Translations under genes and position numbers: made by a program
Part shown: positions 8,701 to 15,832 of the stretch, one piece after another
How the letters are laid out: every line of letters starts with the position of its first letter
Numbering within the stretch: the stretch's first letter is position 1
Notes under the pieces: generated by a model
What the model saw: the letters and a program-made list of their open reading frames with translations, nothing else
What the model was told of the DNA's origin: nothing
Database searches by the model: none
Source of the DNA: Clostridia bacterium
Lineage (GTDB): Bacteria; Bacillota; Clostridia; Oscillospirales; CAG-272
NCBI GenBank assembly: GCA_017399105.1
Contig: JAFQEJ010000052.1
Location: forward strand, 1 to 64,000
Length of the DNA: 64,000 nucleotides
Reading direction: 5' to 3'

Positions 8701-9368
8701 CTAAGAAGTCGGTATGGATCTTCGGCGGCGACGGCTGGGCATATGATATCGGCTTCGGCGGTCTCGACCATGTCCTCGCTTCCGGCAAGGATGTCAACGT
8801 CATGGTATTCGATACCGAGGTTTACTCCAACACCGGCGGACAGGCTTCCAAGGCTTCCCAGATCGGTCAGGTTGCACAGTTCGCAGCAGCAGGTAAGGCA
8901 ATCGGCAAGAAGAACCTCGCTGAGATCGCTATGTCCTACGGCTACGTATATGTTGCACAGGTCGCAATGGGCGCAGACATGAACCAGCTCCTCAAGGCTC
9001 TTACCGAGGCTGAGGCATATCCCGGACCTTCGCTCATCATCGGCTATGCACCCTGCGAAATGCACGGTATCAAGGGCACCATGCAGAACTGCCAGCTCGA
9101 GATGAAGCGCGCAGTTGAGGCAGGCTACTGGCATATGTTCCGCTTCAACCCCGCAGCTAAGGCTGAGGGCAAGAATCCCTTCACCGTTGACAGCAAGGCT
9201 CCTACCGCAAGCTATGTAGACTTCATCAAGAGCGAAGTCCGCTACAGCCGCCTTGCACAGCAGTTCCCCGAGCGCTCCGAGCTCCTCTTCAACATGGCAG
9301 AAGAAAAAGCCAAGGAGAAGTACGCTCACATCCTCAAGCTCCAGCAGCTTTATGGTGTAGAGGAGTAA
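5784..9368 (+). CDS. nifJ: Pyruvate:ferredoxin (flavodoxin) oxidoreductase
   Basis: 1194 residues, the usual length of the single-chain, all-domains-fused enzyme. It oxidises pyruvate with CoA to acetyl-CoA and CO2 and reduces ferredoxin in the cytoplasm. Domains in order: N-terminal TPP-fold pyrimidine-binding domain (YPITPSSVMAE near residue 28), transketolase-C-like domain, gamma domain, two 4Fe-4S motifs (CIQCNQCAFVCP from residue 697; CMGCTLCVKACP from residue 752), then the TPP pyrophosphate-binding domain with CAGCAETSYARI and GDGWAYDIGFGGLDH (about 979). The extra conserved cysteine CSSIWGG is present. AGGAGG (5768-5773) sets the start. Codon use is strongly biased, as expected of a highly expressed enzyme. 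Monocistronic, ending at the hairpin at 9478. Confidence 0.97.
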   Translation: MARKKISMDGNTAAAHVSYAFTEVAAIYPITPSSVMAELTDSWSATGLKNIFGEEVRVVEMQSEAGAAGAVHGSLAAGALTTTYTASQGLLLMIPNMYKIAGELLPNVIHVSARCVASHALNIFGDHSDVYACRQTGYAMMADSNPQEVMDLGAVAHLATIKGRVPFLNFFDGFRTSHEIQKIEAWDYEDLAEMVDKDAIAAFRARALNPEHPVLRGSAENGDIFFQHREACNKYYDALPAIVEEYMDKVNAKIGTNYKLFNYYGAPDAERVIIAMGSICDVAEEVIDYMTAAGEKVGLVKVRLYRPFCADKLVEALPKTVKKIAVLDRTKEPGSLGEPLYLDVVTALAQNGVAAKIVGGRYGLGSKDTPPSSIFAVYENLALDTPKANFTIGIVDDVTGLSLEEKPAPDTAAPGTIACKFWGLGGDGTVGANKNSIKIIGDHTDKYIQAYFQYDSKKTSGITISHLRFGDNPIKSPYYINKADFVACHNSSYLKKYDMISDVKPGGTFLLDCAWNTVEELDANLPAKVKAYIASNNIKFITIDATTIATKQIGNAKVKNTVLQSAFFSLANILPKDEAIEYMKKAAYKSYIKKGQAMVDLNYAAIDAGADAYVEVAVPEAWKNCAPDAPKAAFKSERADLEKFVNTVVAPTNAMAGDSLPVSAFEEYVDGTFPQGSSASEKRGVAVYVPVWHAENCIQCNQCAFVCPHAAIRPFAMTEEEAAAAPEATKFTAKPVIKTNYKFTMAISPSDCMGCTLCVKACPVTAKAEKDGTDKKALEMTLATTQKDQQAPFDYAVAKVSEKTELINTTVKGSQFKQPLLEFSGSCAGCAETSYARIITQLFGERMYISNATGCSSIWGGSAPATPYTVNRESGNGPAWGNSLFEDNAEHGLGMYLGQEAVRDRLIGKVEAMMNSEKASDEFKAAAKAYLDTKDNGKANADAAKALVAELEKAAAEGCPVAPEILADKDYLAKKSVWIFGGDGWAYDIGFGGLDHVLASGKDVNVMVFDTEVYSNTGGQASKASQIGQVAQFAAAGKAIGKKNLAEIAMSYGYVYVAQVAMGADMNQLLKALTEAEAYPGPSLIIGYAPCEMHGIKGTMQNCQLEMKRAVEAGYWHMFRFNPAAKAEGKNPFTVDSKAPTASYVDFIKSEVRYSRLAQQFPERSELLFNMAEEKAKEKYAHILKLQQLYGVEE

Positions 9369-9391
9369 TTGAGCTTCACCCGCTTGGCTTC

Positions 9392-9455
9392 AGCCAAGGA
9401 GAAGTACGCTCACATCCTCAAGCTCCAGGAACTCTACGGTACCGAAGAGAAGTAA
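9392..9455 (+). pseudogene. Duplicate of the nifJ 3' terminus
   Basis: Bases 9392-9428 repeat 9308-9344 exactly (37 nt), and the following codons still encode a variant of the NifJ C-terminus (LQELYGTEEK then TAA) with different, partly synonymous codons from the true end (LQQLYGVEE). It is not translated as part of nifJ, whose stop lies at 9366-9368. It looks like the end of a second nifJ allele or paralogue left behind by recombination. Confidence 0.85.
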
Positions 9456-9477
9456 TCTCAAATTCCAATATAAAGAA

Positions 9478-9507
9478 AGCAGCTCCATACCGGAGCTGCT
9501 TTTTTTG
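9478..9507 (+). terminator. Terminator of nifJ
   Basis: Perfect 9-bp stem AGCAGCTCC/GGAGCTGCT (9478-9486/9492-9500) followed by a run of seven T. Confidence 0.9.
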
Positions 9508-9513
9508 TTTGCC

Positions 9514-10722
9514 TTACTTAATCACACCACGCTCATTCTCATAAAATCCCACGCGCCCCACAACCTCGCCGTCGTAGGTCAGCTTGTAATAATCCGCATT
9601 GTCCATGTAGAAGTAGCTGTCCACCTCCCGCGCCTCCTCGTCAATCCACTCCGCATCTGCGTAGGGGACGCAGTATGCAATGATGTACTTGTCGGTCAGC
9701 GCATTGATTTCGGACAGCAGAATGTCCCTTCCTTCAAACAATGCCTCATCCTTTCCCGAAGCAAGACTGTACCGCCTGATCGTGCTGTTGTTATAGTTAT
9801 ATAAATAAGCATATTCTTCCTCATCCGGCGGCATGGTGTAGCAGAAGGCAAGCTCATAATCAACAAAAGGAAAATAATAAATATAGCCGTCCCTGAAGGT
9901 GATGCGGTAATTTGCGTCACGGATTATACATTCGGCAGACTCAATTCCCTCGGTCAGTGGGAATCGATAGACATCCGCACGGTTGCTTTCCAGAATGCGG
10001 ATGTTTTCTTCTTGGCTGTCACTTACCGTTATATCCCGACTGCTGTCGGTTGTATAGTATAAATATCCGTCATAAAGCTCAAAACTGAAGCGATAAACAT
10101 TTCCCGGGATTTTGAAGTAGAATTCATCATTGCGATAGACATCGTCTCCTCGTATATTGTAAACATCACCGTCATATACCCTGAAGGTTTCAATATTCAT
10201 GCTGTCGGAAAAGGTCACCTGCTCCGATTTTCTGCCATTTTTCGGTACACGGAATACATTCGGTACCTGCCCGATCTCGTCGCGCGTGATATAGTACAGG
10301 TAATCTCCCGATATGCACCAGTCATTTGTCAGACTCCGGTATTCGCCGCTCACCAAATCCTTGCGCTTCTGATTGGCAAAATCATACCGTATGATGATAT
10401 CTTTATTTTCAAAGGTATTCGACATGATCGCATAAACGATCTGATCTTCTGCAATCAAAGAGTCGGGGAGAAGCTGAAATAAAACGCAGTCCTCATTCAT
10501 ATGATCGCAGATCGGATCATTGCAAAGCGACGACACACTGTCGCTTTTGGAATTGTAATACCGAATTCCGTTTGTCATACTCGGCACCGTACACCAAACA
10601 TAAACCCCATCCGCATAGGTTGCCGAGGGATAGAGCGTTTCATCCTTCACATCTGTCCCAACACTCCTGCATCCGTATAAAACCATACTCAATCCCAATA
10701 GAATCGTGAAAATCCGTTTCAT
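9514..10722 (-). CDS. Lipoprotein with beta-propeller-like repeats
   Basis: 402 residues. A short hydrophobic signal ends in a lipobox (VLYGC, Cys18), so the mature protein should be lipid-anchored outside the membrane. The rest is rich in Tyr and Asp with recurring DGYLYY / GDYLYYITRD / DGYIYYFPF motifs spaced 40-60 residues apart, the pattern of DUF5050-type or other beta-propeller sensor domains. No catalytic residues are recognised. AGGAGAGAAGGATA precedes the ATG. It is monocistronic and convergent with nifJ. Function unknown. Confidence 0.75.
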   Translation of the reverse strand: MKRIFTILLGLSMVLYGCRSVGTDVKDETLYPSATYADGVYVWCTVPSMTNGIRYYNSKSDSVSSLCNDPICDHMNEDCVLFQLLPDSLIAEDQIVYAIMSNTFENKDIIIRYDFANQKRKDLVSGEYRSLTNDWCISGDYLYYITRDEIGQVPNVFRVPKNGRKSEQVTFSDSMNIETFRVYDGDVYNIRGDDVYRNDEFYFKIPGNVYRFSFELYDGYLYYTTDSSRDITVSDSQEENIRILESNRADVYRFPLTEGIESAECIIRDANYRITFRDGYIYYFPFVDYELAFCYTMPPDEEEYAYLYNYNNSTIRRYSLASGKDEALFEGRDILLSEINALTDKYIIAYCVPYADAEWIDEEAREVDSYFYMDNADYYKLTYDGEVVGRVGFYENERGVIK

Positions 10723-10784
10723 TATCCTTCTCTCCTTTCTTATATCTACAAAAATAGTATATCATGCATTCCTGCTTCTTGTCA

Positions 10785-10818
10785 ACAAAAAATCCCCGAG
10801 AGCTGCCCCTCGAGGATT
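10785..10818 (-). terminator. Terminator of the OPA-type MFS gene
   Basis: On the minus strand a 10-bp stem (10818-10809 with 10800-10791, one G-U pair) is followed by six T (10790-10785). Confidence 0.8.
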
Positions 10819-10828
10819 CTGTATTCCA

Positions 10829-12031
10829 TTATGCCTTTTTCTTCCTCTTCCAGGGCAGCGCCACCACAACGCCGACCACCATCAAACCGAACCAAACGAG
10901 AATCAGATTGCCCCATCCAATCCCCTCCACAGCGTTTGCAAAAATGCTCGACGAAGCCGCCGCCGCCATGTAGCTCATAAAGTCGAGGAATCCCGTCGCT
11001 CCCGAAACCATGCCCGTGTCGCGCAGACTGGGGCAGTAGCGGCTCCATAACATCGAAGCCGCACAGTTGGAGGAGAGAATCGCCAAAACCATAAAGATAA
11101 TGTTGGGCACCGGCGCCTTCAGCAGATACACCAGAAGGAAGGAAACCGACGAAACGCTGAAGGCAATCAGTATGGTCAGATCCATGTTGTTTCCCAGCTT
11201 CTCGTACATAAATACCGCAATAAACGCACTCAGCGAAATCACAAAGGTTGCCGCCGAGAAAATCCCCGCCGAAGCCTCGGAGGAAAAGTCCAAATACTGT
11301 GCAATGTAGGTGGGCAGCCAGAAAACCACCGTCGTTCTCACCACACCGGTCAGCACCGAAATAAAGGTGAACTTGATGATCCGATGCTCAATGAGCAGTC
11401 CGACCGACCCCTTGCCCTCGGGCTTTTTATACTCGCCGAACTTGATGGTGCCCCGCCTCTCCAGCAGATGGAAGAAGCTGAAGCAAACCACGCCCATCAG
11501 CACCAGCACGCCCGAGCTTACCGCAAATACTCCCTGCCAGGCAAGCAGTGCCGCCAGCACCCCCGCCAAAGGCGAGCCGAAGAAGGATGCAAAGGTGTAA
11601 CCCAGACTGCATCTTGTCGCATAAACCGGCTCGGTGTTCTCAGCCACAACCTTTGTCATCGGCCCGTAAATCATCGAAAGGAAGAATCCGGTCAGTGCAT
11701 AGGCAACATAAGCCACCGCCGCACTTCCCGCGCCCAGCGAAAAAATGAGATTGCTTACACCCGCCAGCGCAAGTCCCAGACTGATCATGTACTTGGCTTT
11801 GATCTTGTCACCGATGGCACCGTTGAAAAGCTGTCCCAGTGCATAGGATATAAAATAAATGGAAGAAAGTGTGCCGATCTGTTCGGTCGCAAATACCCCA
11901 TCCTCGATCATCTGCGGTGAAACCGTGCCTAAAATATTCCGCGCCAGATAAACCGCCAGATAAGCCACCGAACACATGCCGCCAATGGCAACCGCCTTCT
12001 TAGCCGCAGGCGTCAAAGATACCCGTCCCAT
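10829..12031 (-). CDS. MFS transporter, organophosphate:phosphate antiporter-like
   Basis: 400 residues with about 12 hydrophobic segments and a basic tail (WKRKKKA). The loop between helices 2 and 3 reads LGQLFNGAIGDKIKAKY, the MFS signature in the form seen in the GlpT/UhpT (OPA) group, and LARNILGTVSPQM resembles the first helix of that group. It probably exchanges a phosphorylated metabolite such as glycerol-3-phosphate or a hexose phosphate with phosphate at the cytoplasmic membrane, but the substrate cannot be read from the sequence. It has its own promoter and terminator, hence a single-gene unit. Confidence 0.82.
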   Translation of the reverse strand: MGRVSLTPAAKKAVAIGGMCSVAYLAVYLARNILGTVSPQMIEDGVFATEQIGTLSSIYFISYALGQLFNGAIGDKIKAKYMISLGLALAGVSNLIFSLGAGSAAVAYVAYALTGFFLSMIYGPMTKVVAENTEPVYATRCSLGYTFASFFGSPLAGVLAALLAWQGVFAVSSGVLVLMGVVCFSFFHLLERRGTIKFGEYKKPEGKGSVGLLIEHRIIKFTFISVLTGVVRTTVVFWLPTYIAQYLDFSSEASAGIFSAATFVISLSAFIAVFMYEKLGNNMDLTILIAFSVSSVSFLLVYLLKAPVPNIIFMVLAILSSNCAASMLWSRYCPSLRDTGMVSGATGFLDFMSYMAAAASSSIFANAVEGIGWGNLILVWFGLMVVGVVVALPWKRKKKA

Positions 12032-12065
12032 GATTGCCTCCGAAAAAACAGAATTTAACCTAACG

Positions 12066-12094
12066 AGTATAGCACAAATCCATGGCTAAGTCAA
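12066..12094 (-). promoter_or_regulatory. Sigma-A promoter of the OPA-type MFS gene
   Basis: Minus strand -35 TTGACT (12094-12089), 17-bp spacer, -10 TATACT (12071-12066). Confidence 0.75.
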
Positions 12095-12153
12095 GATTTT
12101 TTGCAAAATCCCATCTATTCGGTGAAAGTCAAGGATTATTTACACAATTCTTA

Positions 12154-12182
12154 TTGAAATTCCCTCCACCCCATGCTATCAT
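12154..12182 (+). promoter_or_regulatory. Sigma-A promoter of vanZ-like gene
   Basis: -35 TTGAAA (12154-12159), 17-bp spacer, -10 TATCAT (12177-12182); the start codon follows at 12216. Confidence 0.65.
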
Positions 12183-12215
12183 GGAAAAAAACACTCACCT
12201 GTAAAGGAGTCTGCC

Positions 12216-12680
12216 ATGTCCCGAAAACGCCTGCTCATTCTGACGCTTTTCTTCCTCTATGCCCTTTTTATGCTCTGGCTCCTCTTCGGTCAGCGCCTTT
12301 TCCATATGCTAAATTCTCCGCCGTCGGATACCCCCTACCTCGAAACCCTTGCAGAAAGCCTCAATCTCATCCCCTTCCGCACCGTTATCGCCTACCTTAC
12401 CGATCTCACCGCCCACACCGCCACAGCCCGCCATGCCTTTATCAACCTCGGCGGCAATCTGCTTCTCTTCATCCCCCTCGGGATTTTCCTCCCCCTCCTT
12501 TCCGAAAAGCTTCGCTACCTGCCCCAATGTATGCTTACCGCCGCCCTGCTTCTCCTCGCCGTCGAGCTTATCCAGCTCCTCACCACCCTCGGCAGCTTTG
12601 ATGTCGATGACCTCATCCTCAATCTGGCAGGCACCCTCATCGGAGCACTCATCATCAAATGTCTCCCCCATAAATCCTGA
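12216..12680 (+). CDS. VanZ family membrane protein
   Basis: 154 residues, nearly all hydrophobic with about four membrane helices. VanZ-family marks are LNLIPFRTV after the first helix, NLGGNLLLFIPLGIFLPLL, and the acidic helix ELIQLLTTLGSFDVDDLILNLAGTLIG near the C-terminus. VanZ proteins are linked to low-level teicoplanin resistance and cell-surface physiology, but most members have no proven role. AAAGGAG lies ahead of the ATG. The broken PHP gene follows 46 nt downstream, probably on the same transcript. Confidence 0.85.
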   Translation: MSRKRLLILTLFFLYALFMLWLLFGQRLFHMLNSPPSDTPYLETLAESLNLIPFRTVIAYLTDLTAHTATARHAFINLGGNLLLFIPLGIFLPLLSEKLRYLPQCMLTAALLLLAVELIQLLTTLGSFDVDDLILNLAGTLIGALIIKCLPHKS

Positions 12681-12726
12681 GCCGAAGTCTCAAACCACAC
12701 TTCACCATCCGAAAGGAGCCCCCACC

Positions 12727-12974
12727 ATGCGCTATATCCCCGACCACGACCTCCATATCCATACCCTCCTCTCGACCTGCTCTCGCGACCCGGAGCAGAC
12801 GGTGCCTATGGAATAGCAAACGGAATCACACCCCTCTGCATCACCGACCATATGTGGGACAGCGCCGTTCCTTCCCCCTCCGCGTGGTATGCACCGCAGA
12901 ATCTTGAGCATATCGTCGACCTGCTCTCGCTGAAAGAGGAGGACAAGTTTCTCCCTGCAGGAATAAAAGCATAA
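12727..12974 (+). pseudogene. PHP-domain phosphoesterase remnant
   Basis: An ATG with an AAGGAG site opens a 29-codon frame containing the metal-binding motif DHDLHIHT, then stops at 12816. Another frame continues the same protein from about 12806: AYGIANGITPLCITDHMWD..., ending at 12974. The two pieces match the first third of a PHP-family phosphatase (normally about 250 residues), so the gene carries an internal deletion with frameshift and has lost its 3' two-thirds. Confidence 0.8.
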
Positions 12975-13052
12975 TATTATCTAAAAAGACAAAAAAATCC
13001 TCCCGAAAAGTGCCCCAAAAGTACCCGAAAACGACCTGAAAATGCCCCAAAA

Positions 13053-13099
13053 ACAGCTCAAAACCGGTAAAAAATCACCGCTTTTCGAGCTGTTTTTTT
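13053..13099 (+). terminator. Terminator behind vanZ and PHP remnant
   Basis: ACAGCTC/GAGCTGT stem (13053-13059 with 13087-13093), extended inward by AAAA/TTTT and CCGGT/ACCG pairing, followed by a run of T. Confidence 0.75.
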
Positions 13100-13121
13100 A
13101 CCCCTCTTCCTGGAATTTCCC

Positions 13122-13150
13122 TTGACAAAAGCCCATTGATGTAGTATGAT
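13122..13150 (+). promoter_or_regulatory. Sigma-A promoter of lysR gene
   Basis: -35 TTGACA (13122-13127), 17-bp spacer, -10 TATGAT (13145-13150). The transcript would carry a leader of about 240 nt (13158-13399), AT-rich, in which I see no known riboswitch and no convincing small frame. Confidence 0.75.
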
Positions 13151-13399
13151 TTTATATGGCAAGCAATATAACGCGATATGGAAAAACATATTAACCGATA
13201 CAAAGTTTTGCAATTGTTTCTGTACAATGTGCACATTTGTGTTAAATGGTGTTAAAAGTTCACATTGCGATGTCAATATCAAATAGCAATGCCATCGGAT
13301 ACAGTTATCTTTTTACATTCTGTCTCATATCAAAGACAAACAAATCCGAATTGCATCATTATTATAACCACGCATCCCCCAAATAAGGAGGTTATCTCT

Positions 13400-14329
13400 G
13401 TGAATACACTCTATCTGAAATATGCCGTGGAGGTCGAAAAAACCAAATCGATCACCCAGGCGGCGAAAAATCTATTCATGGCGCAGCCCAACCTGAGCAA
13501 AGCCATCCGCGAGCTGGAGGATACCCTGGGCTTCGCTATCTTTGAGCGCGCCTCCCGCGGTGTTACGCCGACGCCAAAGGGATCCGCCTTTCTGCGCTAT
13601 GCAAAGAATATCCTCGTCCAGCTCGAGCTGATGGAGTCGCTCTACAGCCCGGGACATGCGGAAGGAGGGCGCTTTGAGCTGGATATGCCCGCAGCTCCTT
13701 ACATAAAAGCCGCGCTCCGTGCCTTTTTCGGACACTTCCGGGGGGAGCAGGGACTGGATGCCCGTGTTACGGTTTGCTCTCCCGATGATGTGATTGCCCG
13801 CGTCTCGGCAAGGCAGAGCCGCCTCGGAATTCTGCGCTATCCCGAGCAGAATGAGCCGCGCGTCCAGGCTGCTCTCGCTGAAGGAGGTCTGCGCTGTGAT
13901 GTGATTCTTTCCTTCACCCATCAGGTGCTCATGAGCAGGGGAAATCCCCTTGCAGATGCCGATTTTGTCAGCATGGAAGAGCTTTCGTCCTGCACACGCA
14001 TCCTCGGTCCCGAGCCGGTCAGACTGGCATCCGATCCTGCCGAAGGAGAGGAAAATTCCTTCCTTTCGGAGGGAGAGTGCCGCATCAGCTATCCCGACAG
14101 TGCCGCAGCCTTTGAGCTCCTCTCCACGCTGGAGGATGCCTACATGTGGAGCTCACCCATGACAGACGGAGAACTGAAGAACCGTGCGCTTGTTCAGAAA
14201 AGCTGCTCGGAGGAAGCTGTCATCTGGCGCGATGCCCTCATCTATGCCCGCGGCACAACCTTCAGCGAAGCCGAAACCGCGTTCATCGATCGGCTCTATG
14301 AGGCGAAAAAAGAAATCGCGTATAAATAG
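13400..14329 (+). CDS. LysR-type transcriptional regulator
   Basis: 309 residues from a GTG start, chosen because AAGGAGG (13385-13391) is 8 nt upstream and the LysR homology begins right there (NTLYLKYAVEVEKTKSITQAAKNLF). The N-terminal winged HTH (about residues 1-60) has the typical AQPNLSKAIRELEDTLG recognition segment and FERASRGVTPTPKG wing. The C-terminal co-inducer domain (about 90-300) is more divergent. LysR proteins usually control a neighbouring metabolic operon; here the next genes on the same strand are mdh-fumC, making them plausible targets, but that is inference from position only. Confidence 0.88.
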   Translation: MNTLYLKYAVEVEKTKSITQAAKNLFMAQPNLSKAIRELEDTLGFAIFERASRGVTPTPKGSAFLRYAKNILVQLELMESLYSPGHAEGGRFELDMPAAPYIKAALRAFFGHFRGEQGLDARVTVCSPDDVIARVSARQSRLGILRYPEQNEPRVQAALAEGGLRCDVILSFTHQVLMSRGNPLADADFVSMEELSSCTRILGPEPVRLASDPAEGEENSFLSEGECRISYPDSAAAFELLSTLEDAYMWSSPMTDGELKNRALVQKSCSEEAVIWRDALIYARGTTFSEAETAFIDRLYEAKKEIAYK

Positions 14330-14454
14330 AATGAAGTGCGACAGACTGCTCACCTTCCGACGTCCCGTTTCCGACGATTCGATATCGGATCATCTCTATC
14401 GTTATCTTCTTTACTTCTCCTAAAAATTGCTCCCTCACAGAATCGCGTGCCCTG

Positions 14455-14483
14455 TTGACATTCCACCAAAAATATGATAACAT
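14455..14483 (+). promoter_or_regulatory. Strong sigma-A promoter without an obvious gene
   Basis: -35 TTGACA (14455-14460), 17-bp spacer, -10 TAACAT (14478-14483), then a 16-bp AT palindrome TATATATG/CATATATA (14483-14498) over the expected start point. The next gene, mdh, begins 360 nt later and has a nearer promoter. The stretch may be a distal mdh promoter or start a small RNA. Confidence 0.55.
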
Positions 14484-14498
14484 ATATATGCATATATA

Positions 14499-14668
14499 AT
14501 ACCGTCGAATCGGGCGCAGAGTCATCCCCATCCGCATATGTGAAAATGAATGAATCCCCCCGAAAAGCGCACAATTTAAGCCAAAAAATCACCGAAAACA
14601 GGCACTTTCTCTCACGTTACTTCTAAAAAAACATCAAAACCCGCTGTGAGTGCAGTTTATATCAATAT
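14499..14668. other. Non-coding stretch upstream of mdh
   Basis: Contains one 26-codon frame (ATG at 14546, stop 14624-14626) without a ribosome site, and otherwise low-complexity A-rich sequence. I see no feature I can support here. Confidence 0.4.
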
Positions 14669-14686
14669 AAGAATATCGATATTCTT
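14669..14686. promoter_or_regulatory. 18-bp perfect palindrome upstream of mdh promoter
   Basis: AAGAATATC/GATATTCTT, a perfect inverted repeat ending 9 bp before the -35 box of the mdh promoter. The position suits an activator or repressor operator. It does not match the Rex, CodY or CcpA consensus that I know. Confidence 0.5.
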
Positions 14687-14695
14687 TTTTTAGAT

Positions 14696-14724
14696 TTGTA
14701 TTTTCTGTCGAAAAAATGTAAAAT
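14696..14724 (+). promoter_or_regulatory. Sigma-A promoter of mdh-fumC
   Basis: -35 TTGTAT (14696-14701), 17-bp spacer, -10 TAAAAT (14719-14724). Confidence 0.65.
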
Positions 14725-14845
14725 AGTATAAGGGAAAAGTTTTTTAATGGGTGAAGAGTGTCTACTTACAGAAATTCCCCGAAAAAGCAAATTCCGTAAA
14801 ATGAACCGTAAACCAAAAACATATAATTAAAAGGAAAGAATTGCT

Positions 14846-15790
14846 ATGATCAAAGTCACCATCATCGGAACCGGCAGCGTCGGCTCCACCATCGCTTACA
14901 CTATGGCCGTGACCGGTCTCGCATCCGAGATCGTAATGATCGACGTGAACAACGAAAAGGCGCTGGGCGAGGCTCTTGACATCCGTCAGGGTACTCCCTT
15001 CTGCAGCCCCTGCTCCATTTATGCAGGCTCCTACAGAGATGCTACCGATTCGGATATCGTCATCATCACTTCGGGTATTGCCCGTAAGCCCGGTCAGTCG
15101 CGACTTGACCTTGCACAGACCAACGTGAACATCACCAAGAGTATCATTCCTCAGATCACGCTCTATGCACCGCTGGCTTATTATGTGATCGTCAGCAACC
15201 CTGTGGATATTCTGACCTACACCTTCTGTAAGTGTTCCGGTCTGCCCGAGAGCCACATCATCGGCTCGGGTACCATTCTCGATACGGCAAGACTGAGATC
15301 GAGACTGTCGGAATATTATCACATCAATCAGCGCAACGTACATGCCTATGTCATGGGTGAGCACGGCGATTCTTCCTTTGTTCCGTGGTCGCTTGCCAAC
15401 ATCTCCAACGTGCCGATTGAAGAATGCTCCGAGTCGCTTTCGGGCGGCGGCGAGGTATTTCCTCCGCTGAATTACGAGGATGTGGAAAATTATGTGCGCA
15501 AGTCGGGTGCCCGCGTGATTGAGCGCAAGGGTGCGACCTTCTATGCGGTATCGATTTCGGTATGTCACCTTGTGAAGTGTCTGCTGGACGGCATTGACAC
15601 GACGATGACAGTATCGACCATGATGCACGGCGAGTACGGAATTGACGATGTATGTCTGTCTGTGCTGAATGTGATCGGCAACCGCGGCGCGTCGAGAAAG
15701 GTGCTGCCCGAGCTGACCGACAAGGAAGTGGAGCAGCTCAGACACAGCGCACAGTGCCTGAAGGATGTTATTAACAATCTTTCGATTTAA
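14846..15790 (+). CDS. mdh: NAD-dependent malate dehydrogenase of the LDH-like fold
   Basis: 314 residues, lactate/malate dehydrogenase family. The N-terminal Rossmann motif is GTGSVGSTIAYTM, and Asp at the end of beta-2 (VMIDVNNEK) indicates NAD rather than NADP. The catalytic His is in MGEHGDSS and the substrate-binding Arg in DTARLRS. The specificity position (Gln102 in lactate dehydrogenases, Arg in malate dehydrogenases) is Arg80 in GIARKPGQSRLDL, so oxaloacetate/malate is the likely substrate although much of the sequence looks LDH-like. The genomic context agrees, since fumC follows 42 nt downstream. It supplies malate to the reductive branch toward succinate. An AAGGAAAG site precedes the ATG. 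Lactate dehydrogenase is the alternative reading. Confidence 0.8.
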   Translation: MIKVTIIGTGSVGSTIAYTMAVTGLASEIVMIDVNNEKALGEALDIRQGTPFCSPCSIYAGSYRDATDSDIVIITSGIARKPGQSRLDLAQTNVNITKSIIPQITLYAPLAYYVIVSNPVDILTYTFCKCSGLPESHIIGSGTILDTARLRSRLSEYYHINQRNVHAYVMGEHGDSSFVPWSLANISNVPIEECSESLSGGGEVFPPLNYEDVENYVRKSGARVIERKGATFYAVSISVCHLVKCLLDGIDTTMTVSTMMHGEYGIDDVCLSVLNVIGNRGASRKVLPELTDKEVEQLRHSAQCLKDVINNLSI

Positions 15791-15832
15791 GTACTGCATA
15801 AAAATAATATCATAATCATACAGGAGAACAAC

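Noticed and set aside
5751..9329. Very long open frame on the minus strand opposite nifJ
   Set aside because: It mirrors the strongly biased codons of nifJ, has no ribosome site or recognisable domain, and nifJ is certain. The same holds for long antisense frames opposite fumC, frdA, the NHL-Yip1 gene and carB.
14546..14626. 26-codon small gene upstream of mdh
   Set aside because: No ribosome site, no hydrophobic or otherwise telling composition, and it lies in A-rich sequence where such frames occur by chance.
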